This document shows, piece after piece, positions 27,525 to 38,940 of a stretch of DNA of 64,000 bases. The position numbers and the translations under genes are program-made. Where the stretch lies: NCBI RefSeq assembly GCF_900111365.1, contig NZ_FOGZ01000009.1, positions 1 through 64,000 on the forward strand, written 5' to 3'. The notes beneath the pieces were generated by a model. That model saw only the letters and a list, made by a program, of their open reading frames with translations, had not been told where the DNA came from and did not search any database. The DNA is from Propionibacterium cyclohexanicum (GTDB lineage Bacteria > Actinomycetota > Actinomycetes > Propionibacteriales > Propionibacteriaceae). Every line of letters begins with the position of its first letter. The stretch's first letter is position 1.

Positions 27525-27553
27525 ATCATAGCGGGGCTCCGCGCCGAACACAA
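27525..27553 (-). promoter_or_regulatory. Promoter of the siderophore operon
   Basis: On the minus strand a TTGTGT (-35, 27548-27553) and TATGAT (-10, 27525-27530) are separated by exactly 17 bases, in an AT-richer patch than its surroundings. It points into NRPS 1, about 70 bases ahead of its start codon, and is followed by the Fur-like repeat. Confidence 0.65.
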
Positions 27554-27625
27554 TGGCGCAACCGCCCGGCCCTGGGTACGGTCGATGCACGAGGCTGACT
27601 TGATCCAGCCACCGGGAGGCAGGCC

Positions 27626-28642
27626 ATGCGGATCATCGCGGACGTCGACACGGGCATCGACGATGCCCTGGCGCTGGTGCAGCTCGCCTCCCGTCCGGAC
27701 GTGGAGCTGGTGGGCGTCAGCGCCAGCACCGGCAATACCACGGCCCGGGCCGCCGCCCGCAACTCGGCGGGCGTGCTGGCAGTCTGCGGGCGCGCCGAAG
27801 TGCCGGTGTACACCGGCGCCGGCGCCCCGCTCGTGGTGCCAGCCACGACCACACCTGAAACACATGGCTCGGCAGGCCTGGGATACGCCCGGTTGCCCGG
27901 TGACCTGACCTCTTTGCGCAGCGGCGATTTCCTCGAGGAACTGTGGCTGCCGGAGCTGCGTTCACATCCCGGCGCCACCACGCTGCTTGTCACCGGGCCG
28001 CTCACCGACCTGGCGCTGGCGCTTCGTGCCGAACCTGAGCTGCCACGGCTGGCTGCCCAAGTGGTGATCATGGGCGGCAGCTTCAACCATCCCGGGAACA
28101 CCACGCCCACCGCCGAGTGGAACAGCTGGTGCGATCCGCACGCAGCTGCCGAGGTCTACCGGGCCTACGAGGGGATGCCCACGCAACGGCTGCCACTGGT
28201 GTGCTCGCTGGGGGTCACCGAACAGATCGAGCTGAAACCCGATGACCTTGACAGGCTGGCGACAGCGGCCGGGGCCCTGGCGCCGCAGTTGTCCCCCGAG
28301 CTGGCCCGCAACCGCCCGCCCAGCGACACCAGTTCAGCGCTGATCGACCTGCTCGCCGACGCCCTGCGCTTCTATTTCGAGTTCCACGCCGACTGGGGCT
28401 ACGGCTATCTGGCCCAGGTGCACGACCTGCTGGCCGCCGAGATCGCCCTCGGCGAGGTGCCCTACCACGCCACGGCGACCTGGGTGGGTGTGGAAACCGG
28501 CTCCGAGCTCACCCGGGGCACCACGGTGGCCGACCTGCGCAATCTGTGGCACCGTCCGGCCAATGCCCGGATCGTCGATCACGTCGCACCCGGCGTCAGC
28601 CTGGCTGCCTTCACCGCAGCAATACAGCGCCTGACCCACTGA
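27626..28642 (+). CDS. Inosine-uridine nucleoside hydrolase family protein
   Basis: 338 aa. It begins MRIIADVDTGIDDALALV, the Ca-binding DxDxGxDDxxAL motif of nucleoside hydrolases, which split ribonucleosides into base and ribose for salvage. Further family blocks are VTGPLTDLALAL and VIMGGSFNHPGN. The start follows GGGAGG by 6 bases. It is transcribed away from the siderophore operon, from a divergent region of about 170 bases, and stands alone. A decayed partial copy of its 5' end lies at 5290. Substrate range cannot be told. Confidence 0.93.
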   Translation: MRIIADVDTGIDDALALVQLASRPDVELVGVSASTGNTTARAAARNSAGVLAVCGRAEVPVYTGAGAPLVVPATTTPETHGSAGLGYARLPGDLTSLRSGDFLEELWLPELRSHPGATTLLVTGPLTDLALALRAEPELPRLAAQVVIMGGSFNHPGNTTPTAEWNSWCDPHAAAEVYRAYEGMPTQRLPLVCSLGVTEQIELKPDDLDRLATAAGALAPQLSPELARNRPPSDTSSALIDLLADALRFYFEFHADWGYGYLAQVHDLLAAEIALGEVPYHATATWVGVETGSELTRGTTVADLRNLWHRPANARIVDHVAPGVSLAAFTAAIQRLTH

Positions 28643-28717
28643 CCCGGCGACCTGCCCGGGCCGGTCTGCGGGAGAACAGCCTCTCCACCCAGCTCGACCC
28701 AGCTCACCCCAGCGCGA

Positions 28718-29464
28718 TCAGCCCGTCACGGCAGCCGCCGGCGCCCCCTGCCGGGCAATCACCTGCAAAGCTGCCTGGTAGCTGGGCTCGCGCCGTTTGA
28801 TCACCCGGATGGCCCACGCCGTGATCGGCATCACGGCGTACTGCACGGCAATCTTGTACAGATAGCCGACCACCGTGTAGTTCGCCCACTGCCGCCACCC
28901 TGTCAGCCCGATCACCGGCGCCGCGATCGTGCAGAACAGCACGGTGTCCACCAGCTCGCCGAGCCCGGTCGAGCTGGCCAGCCGGGCATACAGCCCCTTC
29001 TCCTTGTGACGGCGCTTGCCGAGCCACATGATGAGCGAGTTGACGCTCTGTCCGCCGGCGAAACCCACCATCCCGGCCAGCACCACCTGCCACACCGGAC
29101 CGAGCGCCACGACGAGGGCCTGCTGCTTGGCGTCGGCATAGTCGCCGCCCAGTCCGGGCAGCGCGATGATCACCCAGTACACGGCGGCGCTTGCCGCATT
29201 GACGACGAAACCCATGGTGATGGCGATCCGCGCGGCGCGGGCCCCGTAGATCTCGGTGATGGAGTCGCCGAGGATATAGCTGAGCGGGAAGATGAAGAAT
29301 GCCGCGTCGGTGATGACGGGCCCGAAGGCGACTCCCTTGGAGGCTCCGATTCCCGACAGCACGATGACCACGCACAAGATGGCGAGCATGACGGCATAGA
29401 TCCTGGATCCGGTCTCCGCATAGACGACGGGGGCCTCGCGGGGGGCAGATGTGGTGCTTGTCAC
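28718..29464 (-). CDS. Queuosine precursor transporter (YhhQ/VUT family)
   Basis: 248 aa with about six membrane helices. The family pattern is clear in FGPVITDAAFFIFPLSYILGDSITEIYG and in the basic loop GKRRHKEKG. Such proteins take up 7-cyano- or 7-aminomethyl-7-deazaguanine for tRNA modification; no queuosine synthesis genes are visible here. I chose the GTG at 29464, since a TACACT -10 lies 8 bases before it, which fits a leaderless message; an ATG 13 codons upstream is the alternative. It faces the nucleoside hydrolase tail to tail. Confidence 0.88.
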   Translation of the reverse strand: MTSTTSAPREAPVVYAETGSRIYAVMLAILCVVIVLSGIGASKGVAFGPVITDAAFFIFPLSYILGDSITEIYGARAARIAITMGFVVNAASAAVYWVIIALPGLGGDYADAKQQALVVALGPVWQVVLAGMVGFAGGQSVNSLIMWLGKRRHKEKGLYARLASSTGLGELVDTVLFCTIAAPVIGLTGWRQWANYTVVGYLYKIAVQYAVMPITAWAIRVIKRREPSYQAALQVIARQGAPAAAVTG

Positions 29465-29531
29465 GGGCACTGAGTGTAGGCGGCGCCCGCTCGGGCGGCG
29501 CACCTCGCATGGTGGGCGGGATGCTCCGTTC

Positions 29532-30533
29532 TCAGGAGATGACGACGGTGGTGTTCTCGGGCAGCTGTTCGTAGAGCCACCTCGCGTCGTCGACGGTCAG
29601 CCTGATGCAGCCGCTGGAGGCCTTGTGCCCCAGTTTGAGCGCCTCGGAGACGATGTAGTTCCCGTTCTTGTCGATGGGCACTGAGTGGAAGAGGAATTCG
29701 CCGTAGTTCTTCCACGAGACCCAGTAGTTGGCTCCCATCTGCTCGGTGCCGTTGAAGAAGCTCTCGCCGCGGTTCTGCACCCAAAAGGTGCCGGTGGGAG
29801 TGTCCTCGCCCTTGCCACTGGAGCAGATCATCGAATAGATCACCGTCGAACCGCTCATCACGTAGACCCTCTGGTCCGCCAGCGAGACGTGGACGCTGAG
29901 CTGTCGATAGCCGGACAGATCGGGCTGTTTGCCTCCCGAGGGCGAGACCCAGTCGATGGTCGCGGCGTGTGGCGATGGGCAGGAGGCGCTCGCCGAGGCG
30001 CCCGAGGGGCACTCGCCCGTCGCAACGGCATCGATCTTCGCGCGCAGCGCGGATGTGGCGGCGTCATGGCGGGATGCCTGGCCGGACAGTTCCGATGCCG
30101 AGCCCGCTGCACTGCATGGTGCCAACTTGTCGGCAACGACCTGCGAGTACAGGGCCCGGTAGTTCTCCACCGTCCCCGGGTCACCGGATCCGGCCGCGAG
30201 GTCGTTCTGGCCACCGCCGGCCAGCTGATAAAGGCGGGTCACCAGTTCGTCGTACTGCCGTGCGCTGTCCTGACAGGCTGTCAGCTCATTGCCCTGTTCG
30301 GCGCGCGCCTCGCTCTGGTGGGAACGCAGCGCGAAGGGCGCGATCACCGCAGTGAGCAGGGCAATGGCTGTTGCGAGCACCAGGGCCCAGCGCCGCACCA
30401 GCACGGCCCGCGGGATGCGCCGTCCGTAGCTGCCGGCACCGGCCCGCCTCCCCCCGGGTGGGTGGCGCTGGGGCAGGGTGCCGTGCCCGGCCGGGGGATG
30501 TGGTGGGCACCTGGGCGGGACGGGCGCGCTCAC
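29532..30533 (-). CDS. L,D-transpeptidase (YkuD domain), membrane anchored
   Basis: 333 aa. An Arg/Pro-rich cytosolic start leads to one membrane anchor (WALVLATAIALLTAVIAPFAL, about 51-72). Next is an extracellular helical region of about 130 residues, then the YkuD domain with LSVHVSLADQRVYVMSG and the catalytic HKASSGCIRL. It would make 3-3 cross-links in peptidoglycan or attach proteins to it. I chose the GTG at 30533 behind GGCGGGAG; an ATG at 30629 in frame cannot be excluded. It is divergent from typA. Confidence 0.85.
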   Translation of the reverse strand: MSAPVPPRCPPHPPAGHGTLPQRHPPGGRRAGAGSYGRRIPRAVLVRRWALVLATAIALLTAVIAPFALRSHQSEARAEQGNELTACQDSARQYDELVTRLYQLAGGGQNDLAAGSGDPGTVENYRALYSQVVADKLAPCSAAGSASELSGQASRHDAATSALRAKIDAVATGECPSGASASASCPSPHAATIDWVSPSGGKQPDLSGYRQLSVHVSLADQRVYVMSGSTVIYSMICSSGKGEDTPTGTFWVQNRGESFFNGTEQMGANYWVSWKNYGEFLFHSVPIDKNGNYIVSEALKLGHKASSGCIRLTVDDARWLYEQLPENTTVVIS

Positions 30534-30826
30534 CCGCAGGGCTCCCGCCGCCAGAATCGTCGATCCATGCCACGCTCCGATCGCCCCGGCACCACGGAAA
30601 GGGCCCGGTGAGCTGTCACCGCAACGCATCTGTGCACAGCCATCGAGAGAGCGGGTGCCGCGCATGTAGCCTATGCGCTCGGATGCACACAGGCGCGCAC
30701 GATCGTGCAATGGGAGGGCGGATTTCTCGCCGGCGGGAATCCTCCTGTCCGACGCGATGGACACCGGCCGGCTGGTCCCGGTGCGCGGCATGGCCGGCCA
30801 AATGGCTCCTTGGGGGATCGGTCGCA

Positions 30827-30832
30827 TAGAAT
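30827..30832 (+). promoter_or_regulatory. Possible -10 element of typA
   Basis: TAGAAT in the 370-base divergent spacer between the L,D-transpeptidase and typA, 72 bases before the typA start. I see no good -35 at 17 bases. The rest of the spacer holds no gene I can support. Confidence 0.4.
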
Positions 30833-30904
30833 CGACGCGATGCGGTCTGCCCACGCGACCGCCCGGCCATCTGCCGCCCCTCGATTCCACCAGTTCGGAG
30901 TTCC

Positions 30905-32782
<1,878 letters not shown>

Positions 32783-32806
32783 CGCGAGAGTCTCCGCGGG
32801 AGCGCC

Positions 32807-33784
32807 TCAGCGCCTGCGCAGCAGGTGGGCCGGCTTGACGTGGAGGCCGATGTCGGGATCGACGAGCGCTTCCTGGGCAGCCGGGACGCCTGCGATGGCG
32901 AACTGGGCGTCCACCGGGATCGAGCGAGTGACCAGGCCCAGCGCGATCGGCCCGTCCTCGTGGTGGATCGCGGTGGCACCGATGCGCCCGACATCGTGCC
33001 CCTCGTAGCCGATGGCCGAACCGATGCCCGGGATCTCGCTGGTCGACCCGTCGAGCAGCAGCCGCACCAGCCGGCGCGGCGGCCGCCCGAGATTGTGGAC
33101 CCGGGCCACCGTCTCCTGCCCGCAGTAGCAGCCCTTGTCCAGGGCGGTTGCGTACAGTCCCAGCTCATTGGGCAGGGTCCGCTCGTCGGTGTCGACGCCG
33201 ATCTTCGGCACCCCGGCGGCGATCCGCTCGGCGTGCCAGGCCCACATGCCGGCCATCCGCTCGTCGTCGGGACCGGGCTGGCCCACGGCCCCGATCTGCA
33301 GCGTGCCCGGGCCGAAGGGTGCAGGCACCGCGGGCGCCACCGGTTCGGGCAGCCCCCGCTCGCCGGTCAGCTGGGCACCTACCCACCGCAGGCTCAGCTC
33401 GGGGTGGGCGACGACCTGCACCTTCGTGCGGAAGCGCATCGACGCCAGGTAGTCGAACACCGCTGTGGCATCGTGGGCATCGCTGCTCAACCAGAGCCGT
33501 TCACCATCCTCGACGGCCCGCAGCAGATGCTGCACATGACCGGTAGGGCTGAGCAGGAGAGCCTCCAGACCCTGCCCGGGTTGCAACTCCCCGAAACGCC
33601 CGGTGCTCAGCGAGTTGAGCCACTCGAGTCGATCGGGACCGCTCACCTCGATGATCCCGCCCCTGGCGAGCTCGATGATCGCGGCGCCCTGCTCGAAGGC
33701 CTTCTGCTCGGCGAAGGGCGAACCGCGATGCCACAACAGGCCCGTGTCGGGACCCTCCTCCACCAGCACTGCCGTGCCACTCAT
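32807..33784 (-). CDS. Folate-binding YgfZ/GcvT-like protein
   Basis: 325 aa. It carries the YgfZ signature KGCYCGQETVAR, whose Cys is essential in the family, near the middle, and GcvT-like N- and C-terminal parts. YgfZ proteins bind tetrahydrofolate and support repair or synthesis of certain Fe-S enzymes. The ATG at 33784 overlaps the stop of the nitrobindin-like gene (ATGA), so the two are translated together; this pair is common in actinobacteria. Confidence 0.92.
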   Translation of the reverse strand: MSGTAVLVEEGPDTGLLWHRGSPFAEQKAFEQGAAIIELARGGIIEVSGPDRLEWLNSLSTGRFGELQPGQGLEALLLSPTGHVQHLLRAVEDGERLWLSSDAHDATAVFDYLASMRFRTKVQVVAHPELSLRWVGAQLTGERGLPEPVAPAVPAPFGPGTLQIGAVGQPGPDDERMAGMWAWHAERIAAGVPKIGVDTDERTLPNELGLYATALDKGCYCGQETVARVHNLGRPPRRLVRLLLDGSTSEIPGIGSAIGYEGHDVGRIGATAIHHEDGPIALGLVTRSIPVDAQFAIAGVPAAQEALVDPDIGLHVKPAHLLRRR

Positions 33785-34284
33785 CGCGACCGCCGCTGCA
33801 GCCGCGCCCACATATAGGGCTGGAGGGCAACGTCCTTCGTGGCACGGTCGAAGGTCCACAGCAGATCGCCCTCGACATTGCCGTAGAGCCTCTCACCGCC
33901 GGTGTAGGCGAGTTCCGAGGTGGTGGTGCGGGCGACCACGTCGGTGACCAGCTCGATCTTCGCGCCGTCGATATGGCCTGCCCAGACCTCACTCCAGCCC
34001 TGCGGATCGCTGAGCACCACCTCGAGGGTGCCGTCGGACTGGGGACGCCAGAAGCCGGTTTCCATACCGAGCGGGGACTGCGGAACCCCGGACTCGTTGG
34101 TCGTATAGGTCTGGGAGATGTAATGCAGATAGGGCTCGCCATTGGTGGCGAACTCGATCTGCTGGCCGAACTCGAAATCACCTCGTTGCGGCCACGAGCC
34201 GTGCCCGGTGCCTTGCCAGCGTCCGATCAGCCAGGCCAGTGGCATGAGCGCCGGGTTGAGGTCAGCGGAAATCTCGAAGGGCAT
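33781..34284 (-). CDS. Nitrobindin-like (FABP/THAP4) heme-binding protein
   Basis: 167 aa beta-barrel protein. The N-terminal motif [11 protein letters not shown] (GxWxGxG) is diagnostic of nitrobindins. These bind ferric heme through a His near the C-terminus and can react with NO or peroxynitrite; the residue is not obvious here, so heme binding is uncertain. The ATG at 34284 follows GGAGA by 9 bases; an in-frame GTG six codons earlier lacks one. Coupled to the ygfZ-like gene. Confidence 0.88.
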   Translation of the reverse strand: MPFEISADLNPALMPLAWLIGRWQGTGHGSWPQRGDFEFGQQIEFATNGEPYLHYISQTYTTNESGVPQSPLGMETGFWRPQSDGTLEVVLSDPQGWSEVWAGHIDGAKIELVTDVVARTTTSELAYTGGERLYGNVEGDLLWTFDRATKDVALQPYMWARLQRRSR

Positions 34285-34444
34285 GCAAGCGTCTCCTGTC
34301 ACTCGACGGGCGCGGGTGCTCGATCGGAGCCGGACGGTTCTCGCGCCGGACCAGCCAGCGCAGCACCACGCTGATAAGCGCGATCGCCACGGCAGCCACC
34401 ACGGCCGCCGCCGCCAGCAGCATCACCAGATCGAAGATCCCCAC
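34262..34444 (-). CDS. Small single-pass membrane protein
   Basis: 60 aa from a GTG. One strong membrane helix ([28 protein letters not shown], about 5-32) and a basic, Pro/Arg-rich cytosolic tail. Its 3' end overlaps the start of the nitrobindin-like gene by 23 bp, on the same strand. No family recognised, and no clear ribosome binding site. The hydrophobic pattern is stronger than chance frames here, so I list it with moderate confidence. Confidence 0.5.
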   Translation of the reverse strand: MGIFDLVMLLAAAAVVAAVAIALISVVLRWLVRRENRPAPIEHPRPSSDRRRLHALRDFR

Positions 34445-34537
34445 CCCGAAAGCTTAGGAGCCCTGTTCGGCAGGTGGGCAGCTCGCCGCTGGCCGGATGC
34501 GCGGACCGGCTCACCGGGCCTGTGGCACCATGCCACC

Positions 34538-34969
34538 ATGCGAGTCCTCCTGCAACGCGCCGCCCGCGCCGAGGTGAGCATCGATGGGCAGGTGGTGGGA
34601 TCGCTGCCGGCCGAGGGGCTGGTGGCCCTGGTGGGGGTCACCCATGGCGATGACATCGCCACCGCCCACAAGCTCGCCGCGAAGACATGGACGCTGCGCA
34701 TCCTCGACGGCGAGCGGTCCGCGGCGGATCTGGGCGCGCCGATCCTGGCGATAAGCCAGTTCACCCTCTACGCGGACACCCACAAGGGGCGACGCCCCAG
34801 CTGGTCGGCAGCCGCGCCGAGCCCGATCAGCGAGCCGATCGTCGACGCCTACGTCGAGGGCTTGCGCGCCCTGGGCGCCCATGTGGAGACCGGCCGCTTC
34901 GGCGCCACTATGCAGGTGAGCCTCGTCAATGACGGGCCGCTGACCATACTGCTCGAATCCGAGCGGTGA
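34538..34969 (+). CDS. dtd: D-aminoacyl-tRNA deacylase
   Basis: 143 aa, normal length. It hydrolyses D-amino acids from mischarged tRNA. Both active-site motifs are visible: SQFTLYAD (about 71-78) and the cross-subunit Gly-cisPro motif in NDGPLT near the C-terminus. Start at the second ATG of a close pair, giving [17 protein letters not shown]. It stands alone, before glnR. Confidence 0.95.
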   Translation: MRVLLQRAARAEVSIDGQVVGSLPAEGLVALVGVTHGDDIATAHKLAAKTWTLRILDGERSAADLGAPILAISQFTLYADTHKGRRPSWSAAAPSPISEPIVDAYVEGLRALGAHVETGRFGATMQVSLVNDGPLTILLESER

Positions 34970-35039
34970 ACGCATCGCCGGCATCAGGCGAGCCATGCAA
35001 GGCCACGAGGCGCAGCACCACTATCCTTGGACGCACGCA

Positions 35040-35090
35040 GATTCAAGACACCAGCGGATTCAAGACACCAGCAGATTCAAGACACCAGGC
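35040..35090. repeat. Three tandem 17-bp repeats upstream of glnR
   Basis: Three consecutive units of (A/G)GATTCAAGACACCAG(C/G), almost identical, end about 28 bases before the glnR start codon. They lie in its 5' untranslated or promoter region. They could be regulator sites or simply a slippage array. Confidence 0.8.
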
Positions 35091-35118
35091 AGAACCGGCA
35101 GAGCGGGGAGAGGCAGCG

Positions 35119-35769
35119 ATGAGCGATGTTCTGTTCGTCTCACCTGTTGCGAATCCTGCAGAGATTCCCCCCGAGCTCGTCCTGCTGGGCCATTCGATGA
35201 CGCGGGTGCAGGGGGGCAACAAGGCGGTGGCCGAGGCCACCCAGGCCGACGCCATCATCGTCGACGGGCGCGGTGACCTGGCGGCAACCCGCACCACCTG
35301 TCAGCTCCTCACCGCGGCAGGCCTCAACAAGCCGGTGCTGCTGCTCGCGGCACCGCAGGGGCTGTCCGTGCTCAACCCGGACTGGGGCGTCACCGACTTC
35401 GTCGTCGACGGCGCCGAGGCCGCCGAGTGGGACGCGAGACTGCGCCTGCTGCTCACCTCGTCGGCGCACAGCACGATCAGCGGCGGAGCGATCGTCGTCG
35501 ACGAGGCGGCCTACACCGCGACCGTCGGGGGGCGGTCCCTCGATCTCACCTACACCGAGTTCGAGCTGCTCAAATTCCTCGTGGCCCATCCCGGAAGGGT
35601 GTTGACCCGCGAGGATCTGCTCAAGAAGGTCTGGGGCTACGACTACTACGGCGGCACCCGCACGGTGGACGTTCACGTGCGCCGGCTGCGCGCCAAGCTG
35701 GGCGCCGAATACGACTCCTACATCGGTACGGTGCGCAACGTCGGATACCGATTCAACCCGCAGCGCTGA
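35119..35769 (+). CDS. glnR: GlnR-like OmpR-family nitrogen regulator
   Basis: 216 aa from an ATG behind GGGGAGAGG. The N-terminal receiver is of the atypical GlnR kind (VDGRGDLAATRTTCQLL, then LNPDWGVTDFVVDG), and the winged-helix half carries LDLTYTEFELLKFL, HPGRVLTREDLL, WGYDYYGGTRTVDVHVRRLR and GTVRNVGYRF. In actinobacteria GlnR controls nitrogen assimilation and is not driven by a partner kinase; none is near. mshD follows, the usual neighbour of glnR. Confidence 0.9.
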   Translation: MSDVLFVSPVANPAEIPPELVLLGHSMTRVQGGNKAVAEATQADAIIVDGRGDLAATRTTCQLLTAAGLNKPVLLLAAPQGLSVLNPDWGVTDFVVDGAEAAEWDARLRLLLTSSAHSTISGGAIVVDEAAYTATVGGRSLDLTYTEFELLKFLVAHPGRVLTREDLLKKVWGYDYYGGTRTVDVHVRRLRAKLGAEYDSYIGTVRNVGYRFNPQR

Positions 35770-35805
35770 GCCCAGGACGGGCGGGCCACTGTCAGCGCCG
35801 CATCC

Positions 35806-35811
35806 TAGGCT
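35806..35811 (+). promoter_or_regulatory. -10 element for a leaderless mshD message
   Basis: TAGGCT placed 7 bases before the mshD ATG. There is no ribosome binding site, so transcription probably starts at or within a base or two of the start codon, a common arrangement in actinobacteria. Confidence 0.5.
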
Positions 35812-35818
35812 TGCCGGC

Positions 35819-36763
35819 ATGAGCGTCGCGACGATCCTTGAGCACACCAGCCTGAGCCCCTCCGACCAGGAATCGGTCCATGCCTTGGTGAGGCGATGCG
35901 CGGTGGCCGACTCGGTCGAACCGCTCAACGAATCGGGGACGCTCGGGCTCGCCGCGCCAGGCGGGCGTCATCTTCACTGGCTGGCCCGTGGCGTGAGCCA
36001 GGGCAATGATCTGCTCGGCTACGCGCAGTGGGACGCCCGCGAGCACTCCGTCCAGCTCATGGTGGAGCCCACCGGGCGCCGCCAGGGAATCGGCACGGCG
36101 CTGGCGGGGGCCGTGCGCGAGAGCCATGGGCTCGCCGGCCCACGACTCTCGCCCGCTGCAGCCGGCCCGGCCCTCTCCTGGTGGGCGTTCGGTGACCTGC
36201 CGGCAGCGAAGGCGCTGGCGAGCCGACTTGGACTGCGCCCGGTGCGCAGCCTGCTCATGATGCGGCTGGCCATGCCTCCCGCCGCGGCGCACGACTTCCC
36301 CCTGCCCGCGGGCATCGCGCTGGACCACTTCCGGCCCGAGGACCTCGAGGCGCTCGTCGAGGTCAACCACGCGGCCTTCGCCGACCACCCGGAGCAGGGT
36401 GCCATGAGCGCGCAGGATGCCAGGGTGCGGATGTCCCAGGAGTGGTTCGATCTCACAGGGCTGCTCGTGGCCCGCAACCGCTCCGGTCGGCTGATCGGCT
36501 TTCACTGGACCAAGGTCGAGAACCACGCCGGTACGCCACGCGGTGAGGTCTATGTCATCGGGGTCGATCCCGGCTACGAGCACCGTGGCATCGGACGCGC
36601 GCTGCTCGATGCCGGTATTGTGCAGATGCAAGCCAGGGGTGTGGATGCGATCGACCTTTATGTCGAGGCCTCGCGTCCGCGTGTGGTCGAGATGTACCGC
36701 ACGGCCGGCTTCGCGGTGGTGTCCGCCGACACCGCATACGCCGATCAGGAGCTGAACCGATGA
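35819..36763 (+). CDS. mshD: Mycothiol synthase (double GNAT acetyltransferase)
   Basis: 314 aa with two GNAT domains. The N-terminal one has [13 protein letters not shown], the C-terminal one [18 protein letters not shown], and GFHWTK is typical of MshD. It acetylates cysteinyl-glucosaminyl-inositol with acetyl-CoA, the last step of mycothiol synthesis. The mycothione reductase gene 9 kb away completes the picture. Its stop overlaps the ppk start (ATGA). Confidence 0.95.
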   Translation: MSVATILEHTSLSPSDQESVHALVRRCAVADSVEPLNESGTLGLAAPGGRHLHWLARGVSQGNDLLGYAQWDAREHSVQLMVEPTGRRQGIGTALAGAVRESHGLAGPRLSPAAAGPALSWWAFGDLPAAKALASRLGLRPVRSLLMMRLAMPPAAAHDFPLPAGIALDHFRPEDLEALVEVNHAAFADHPEQGAMSAQDARVRMSQEWFDLTGLLVARNRSGRLIGFHWTKVENHAGTPRGEVYVIGVDPGYEHRGIGRALLDAGIVQMQARGVDAIDLYVEASRPRVVEMYRTAGFAVVSADTAYADQELNR

Positions 36764-38940
36764 CCGAGCTGGAGACGGATGGCCCCGATGAGGCCGAAGA
36801 GCCCGCCGCAGCCCCCAAGCTGCCGGAGGACCGCTTCAGCGAACGTGAGCTGAGCTGGCTCGCATTCAACAACCGCGTGCTCGATCTGGCCCGCGACCGA
36901 CAGCGCATTCCGCTGCTGGAGCGCGCAAAGTTCCTCGCCATCTTCAGCTCGAACCTCGACGAGTTCTTCATGGTGCGCATCGCCGGCCTCAAACGCCGCA
37001 TCGATGCCGGGGTCGCGGTGCCCTCGCTCACCGGCATGATGCCCCGGGAGCTGCACGATGCCATCCTGGCCCGCACCCACGAATTGGTCGACGCCCAGTC
37101 GCAGGTGTTCCACGAGCAGATCCTGCCGGAGCTGACCGCCAATGGTGTGGAACTGGTCAATTGGGAGCAGCTCACGGGCGAGGAGAAGCAGCGCATGCGC
37201 ACGCTGTTCACCGACCGGATCTTCCCCGTCATCACCCCGTTGGCCGTCGATCCGTCACACCCCTTTCCCTATATCTCGGGACTCTCGCTCAACGTCGCCG
37301 TGCTGCTCGCCAATCCCGAGACCGGTATGCGCCAGTTCGCCCGGATCAAGGTACCCACCGTCCTCGACCGGCTCGTCCGGCTCGGCGATTGCCGTTTCGT
37401 GCCGCTCGAGGAGGTGATAGTCCACCACTTGCCCGAGCTGTTCACCGGGATGAAGGTGCTCCAGTCTGCGACCTTCCGGGTGACCCGCAACGAGGACATC
37501 GAGGTGGAGGAGGACGACGCGGAGAATCTGCTCTTCGCCCTCGAGAAGGAGTTGCTGCACAGCAAGGTTGGGCGCCCTCCGGTGCGCCTCGAGGTCGACT
37601 CGAGCATCCAGGACGACCTGCTGGAGCTGCTCGCCGACGAGCTGGACGTGAGCCCCAAGGAGGTCTTCCGGCTGCCCGCGCCGCTCGACCTCACAGCCCT
37701 GTTCGCCATCGCCGACGTCGACCGCGAGTCGCTGAAGTACCCCAACTTCCTGCCCAAGACCCACCCCAATCTGGCCCCGGTCGAGACATCGAGTTCAGCC
37801 GATCTGTTCAAGGCCATCCGCAATCGCGACATCCTTCTGCACCACCCCTACGATTCCTTCGCCACCAGCGTCCAGCGCCTCATCGAGCAGGCGGCAGCCG
37901 ACCCGCATGTGCTTGCCATCAAGCAGACGCTCTACCGCACCAGTGGTGACTCCCCCATCATCGATGCCCTCATCGAGGCCGCCGAAGCGGGCAAGCAGGT
38001 GCTGACGCTGGTCGAGATCAAGGCGCGCTTCGACGAGCAGAACAACATCGCCTGGGCCCGCAAGCTCGAGCGCCATGGCGTGCACGTGGTCTATGGCATG
38101 GTGGGCCTCAAGACCCATTGCAAGCTCATGCTGGTGGTGCGCGACGAGCCCGAGGGGCTGCGCCGCTACGCCCATATCGGCACCGGCAACTACAATCCGA
38201 AGACGGCCCGCCAGTACGAGGACATGGGCCTGCTCACCTGCAATCCGATCGTCACCGAGGATGTCGCCCGGCTGTTCAACCACCTGTCGGGAATGACCCA
38301 GGAGACGCGCTACCGACGGCTGCTCGTCGCACCCCAGGGAGTGCGGACCGGGCTCATCGAGGCCATCTCGGGAGAGATCGAGAACCACGCCAAGGGCCTG
38401 CCGGCGCGGATCAGGATCAAGGTGAACTCGATCATCGACGAGGCCATCATCGACGCCCTGTACCGGGCCAGCCAGGCCGGCGTCGAGGTGCAGCTGTGGG
38501 TGCGCGGCATCTGCGGCCTGCGCCCGGGTATCCCCGGCCTGAGCGAGAACATCACCGTGGTCTCGATCCTGGGACGCTTCCTGGAGCACTCGCGGCTGTT
38601 TTGGTTCGAGAATGCCGGGCGCCCCCTCGTCGGCATCGGCTCCGCTGACCTCATGCACCGCAATCTCGACCGCCGGGTCGAGACCATCGTGTCCATTACG
38701 AACCCCGGCCACATTGCCGAGATCAACCAGCTGTTCGACATGGCCTTCGACCCCCGCACCGTCACCTGGCGGCTCGACAACCGGACCTGGACACCCCGGA
38801 CCACCAACGAGGACGGCAGCCCGAAGCGCGATCTCCAGGAGTGGCTCATCGACAGCACCAGCCGCAGACGGCGCTCCCCGGCCACACCACAACGCCGCAC
38901 GCTGCACTTCCAGCGCCCCGGCGTCCTGCCGAACCGATGA
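36760..38940 (+). CDS. ppk1: Polyphosphate kinase 1
   Basis: 726 aa with the complete PPK1 layout: N-terminal helical domain ([14 protein letters not shown]), head domain, and two phospholipase D-like C-terminal domains. The phospho-His site is in [13 protein letters not shown], and HHPYDSF and FWFENAG are also typical. It makes polyphosphate from ATP reversibly. It overlaps mshD by 4 bp and the following NUDIX gene by 4 bp; the pst operon lies just downstream, grouping phosphate storage with uptake. Confidence 0.96.
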   Translation: MTELETDGPDEAEEPAAAPKLPEDRFSERELSWLAFNNRVLDLARDRQRIPLLERAKFLAIFSSNLDEFFMVRIAGLKRRIDAGVAVPSLTGMMPRELHDAILARTHELVDAQSQVFHEQILPELTANGVELVNWEQLTGEEKQRMRTLFTDRIFPVITPLAVDPSHPFPYISGLSLNVAVLLANPETGMRQFARIKVPTVLDRLVRLGDCRFVPLEEVIVHHLPELFTGMKVLQSATFRVTRNEDIEVEEDDAENLLFALEKELLHSKVGRPPVRLEVDSSIQDDLLELLADELDVSPKEVFRLPAPLDLTALFAIADVDRESLKYPNFLPKTHPNLAPVETSSSADLFKAIRNRDILLHHPYDSFATSVQRLIEQAAADPHVLAIKQTLYRTSGDSPIIDALIEAAEAGKQVLTLVEIKARFDEQNNIAWARKLERHGVHVVYGMVGLKTHCKLMLVVRDEPEGLRRYAHIGTGNYNPKTARQYEDMGLLTCNPIVTEDVARLFNHLSGMTQETRYRRLLVAPQGVRTGLIEAISGEIENHAKGLPARIRIKVNSIIDEAIIDALYRASQAGVEVQLWVRGICGLRPGIPGLSENITVVSILGRFLEHSRLFWFENAGRPLVGIGSADLMHRNLDRRVETIVSITNPGHIAEINQLFDMAFDPRTVTWRLDNRTWTPRTTNEDGSPKRDLQEWLIDSTSRRRRSPATPQRRTLHFQRPGVLPNR

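Noticed and set aside
30534-30890. N-terminal extension of the L,D-transpeptidase
   Set aside because: The extra residues are Arg-rich, lack a ribosome binding site near the first start, and run into the typA promoter region.
37795-38907. 370-codon minus-strand frame opposite ppk1
   Set aside because: Antisense to the conserved PPK1 core.
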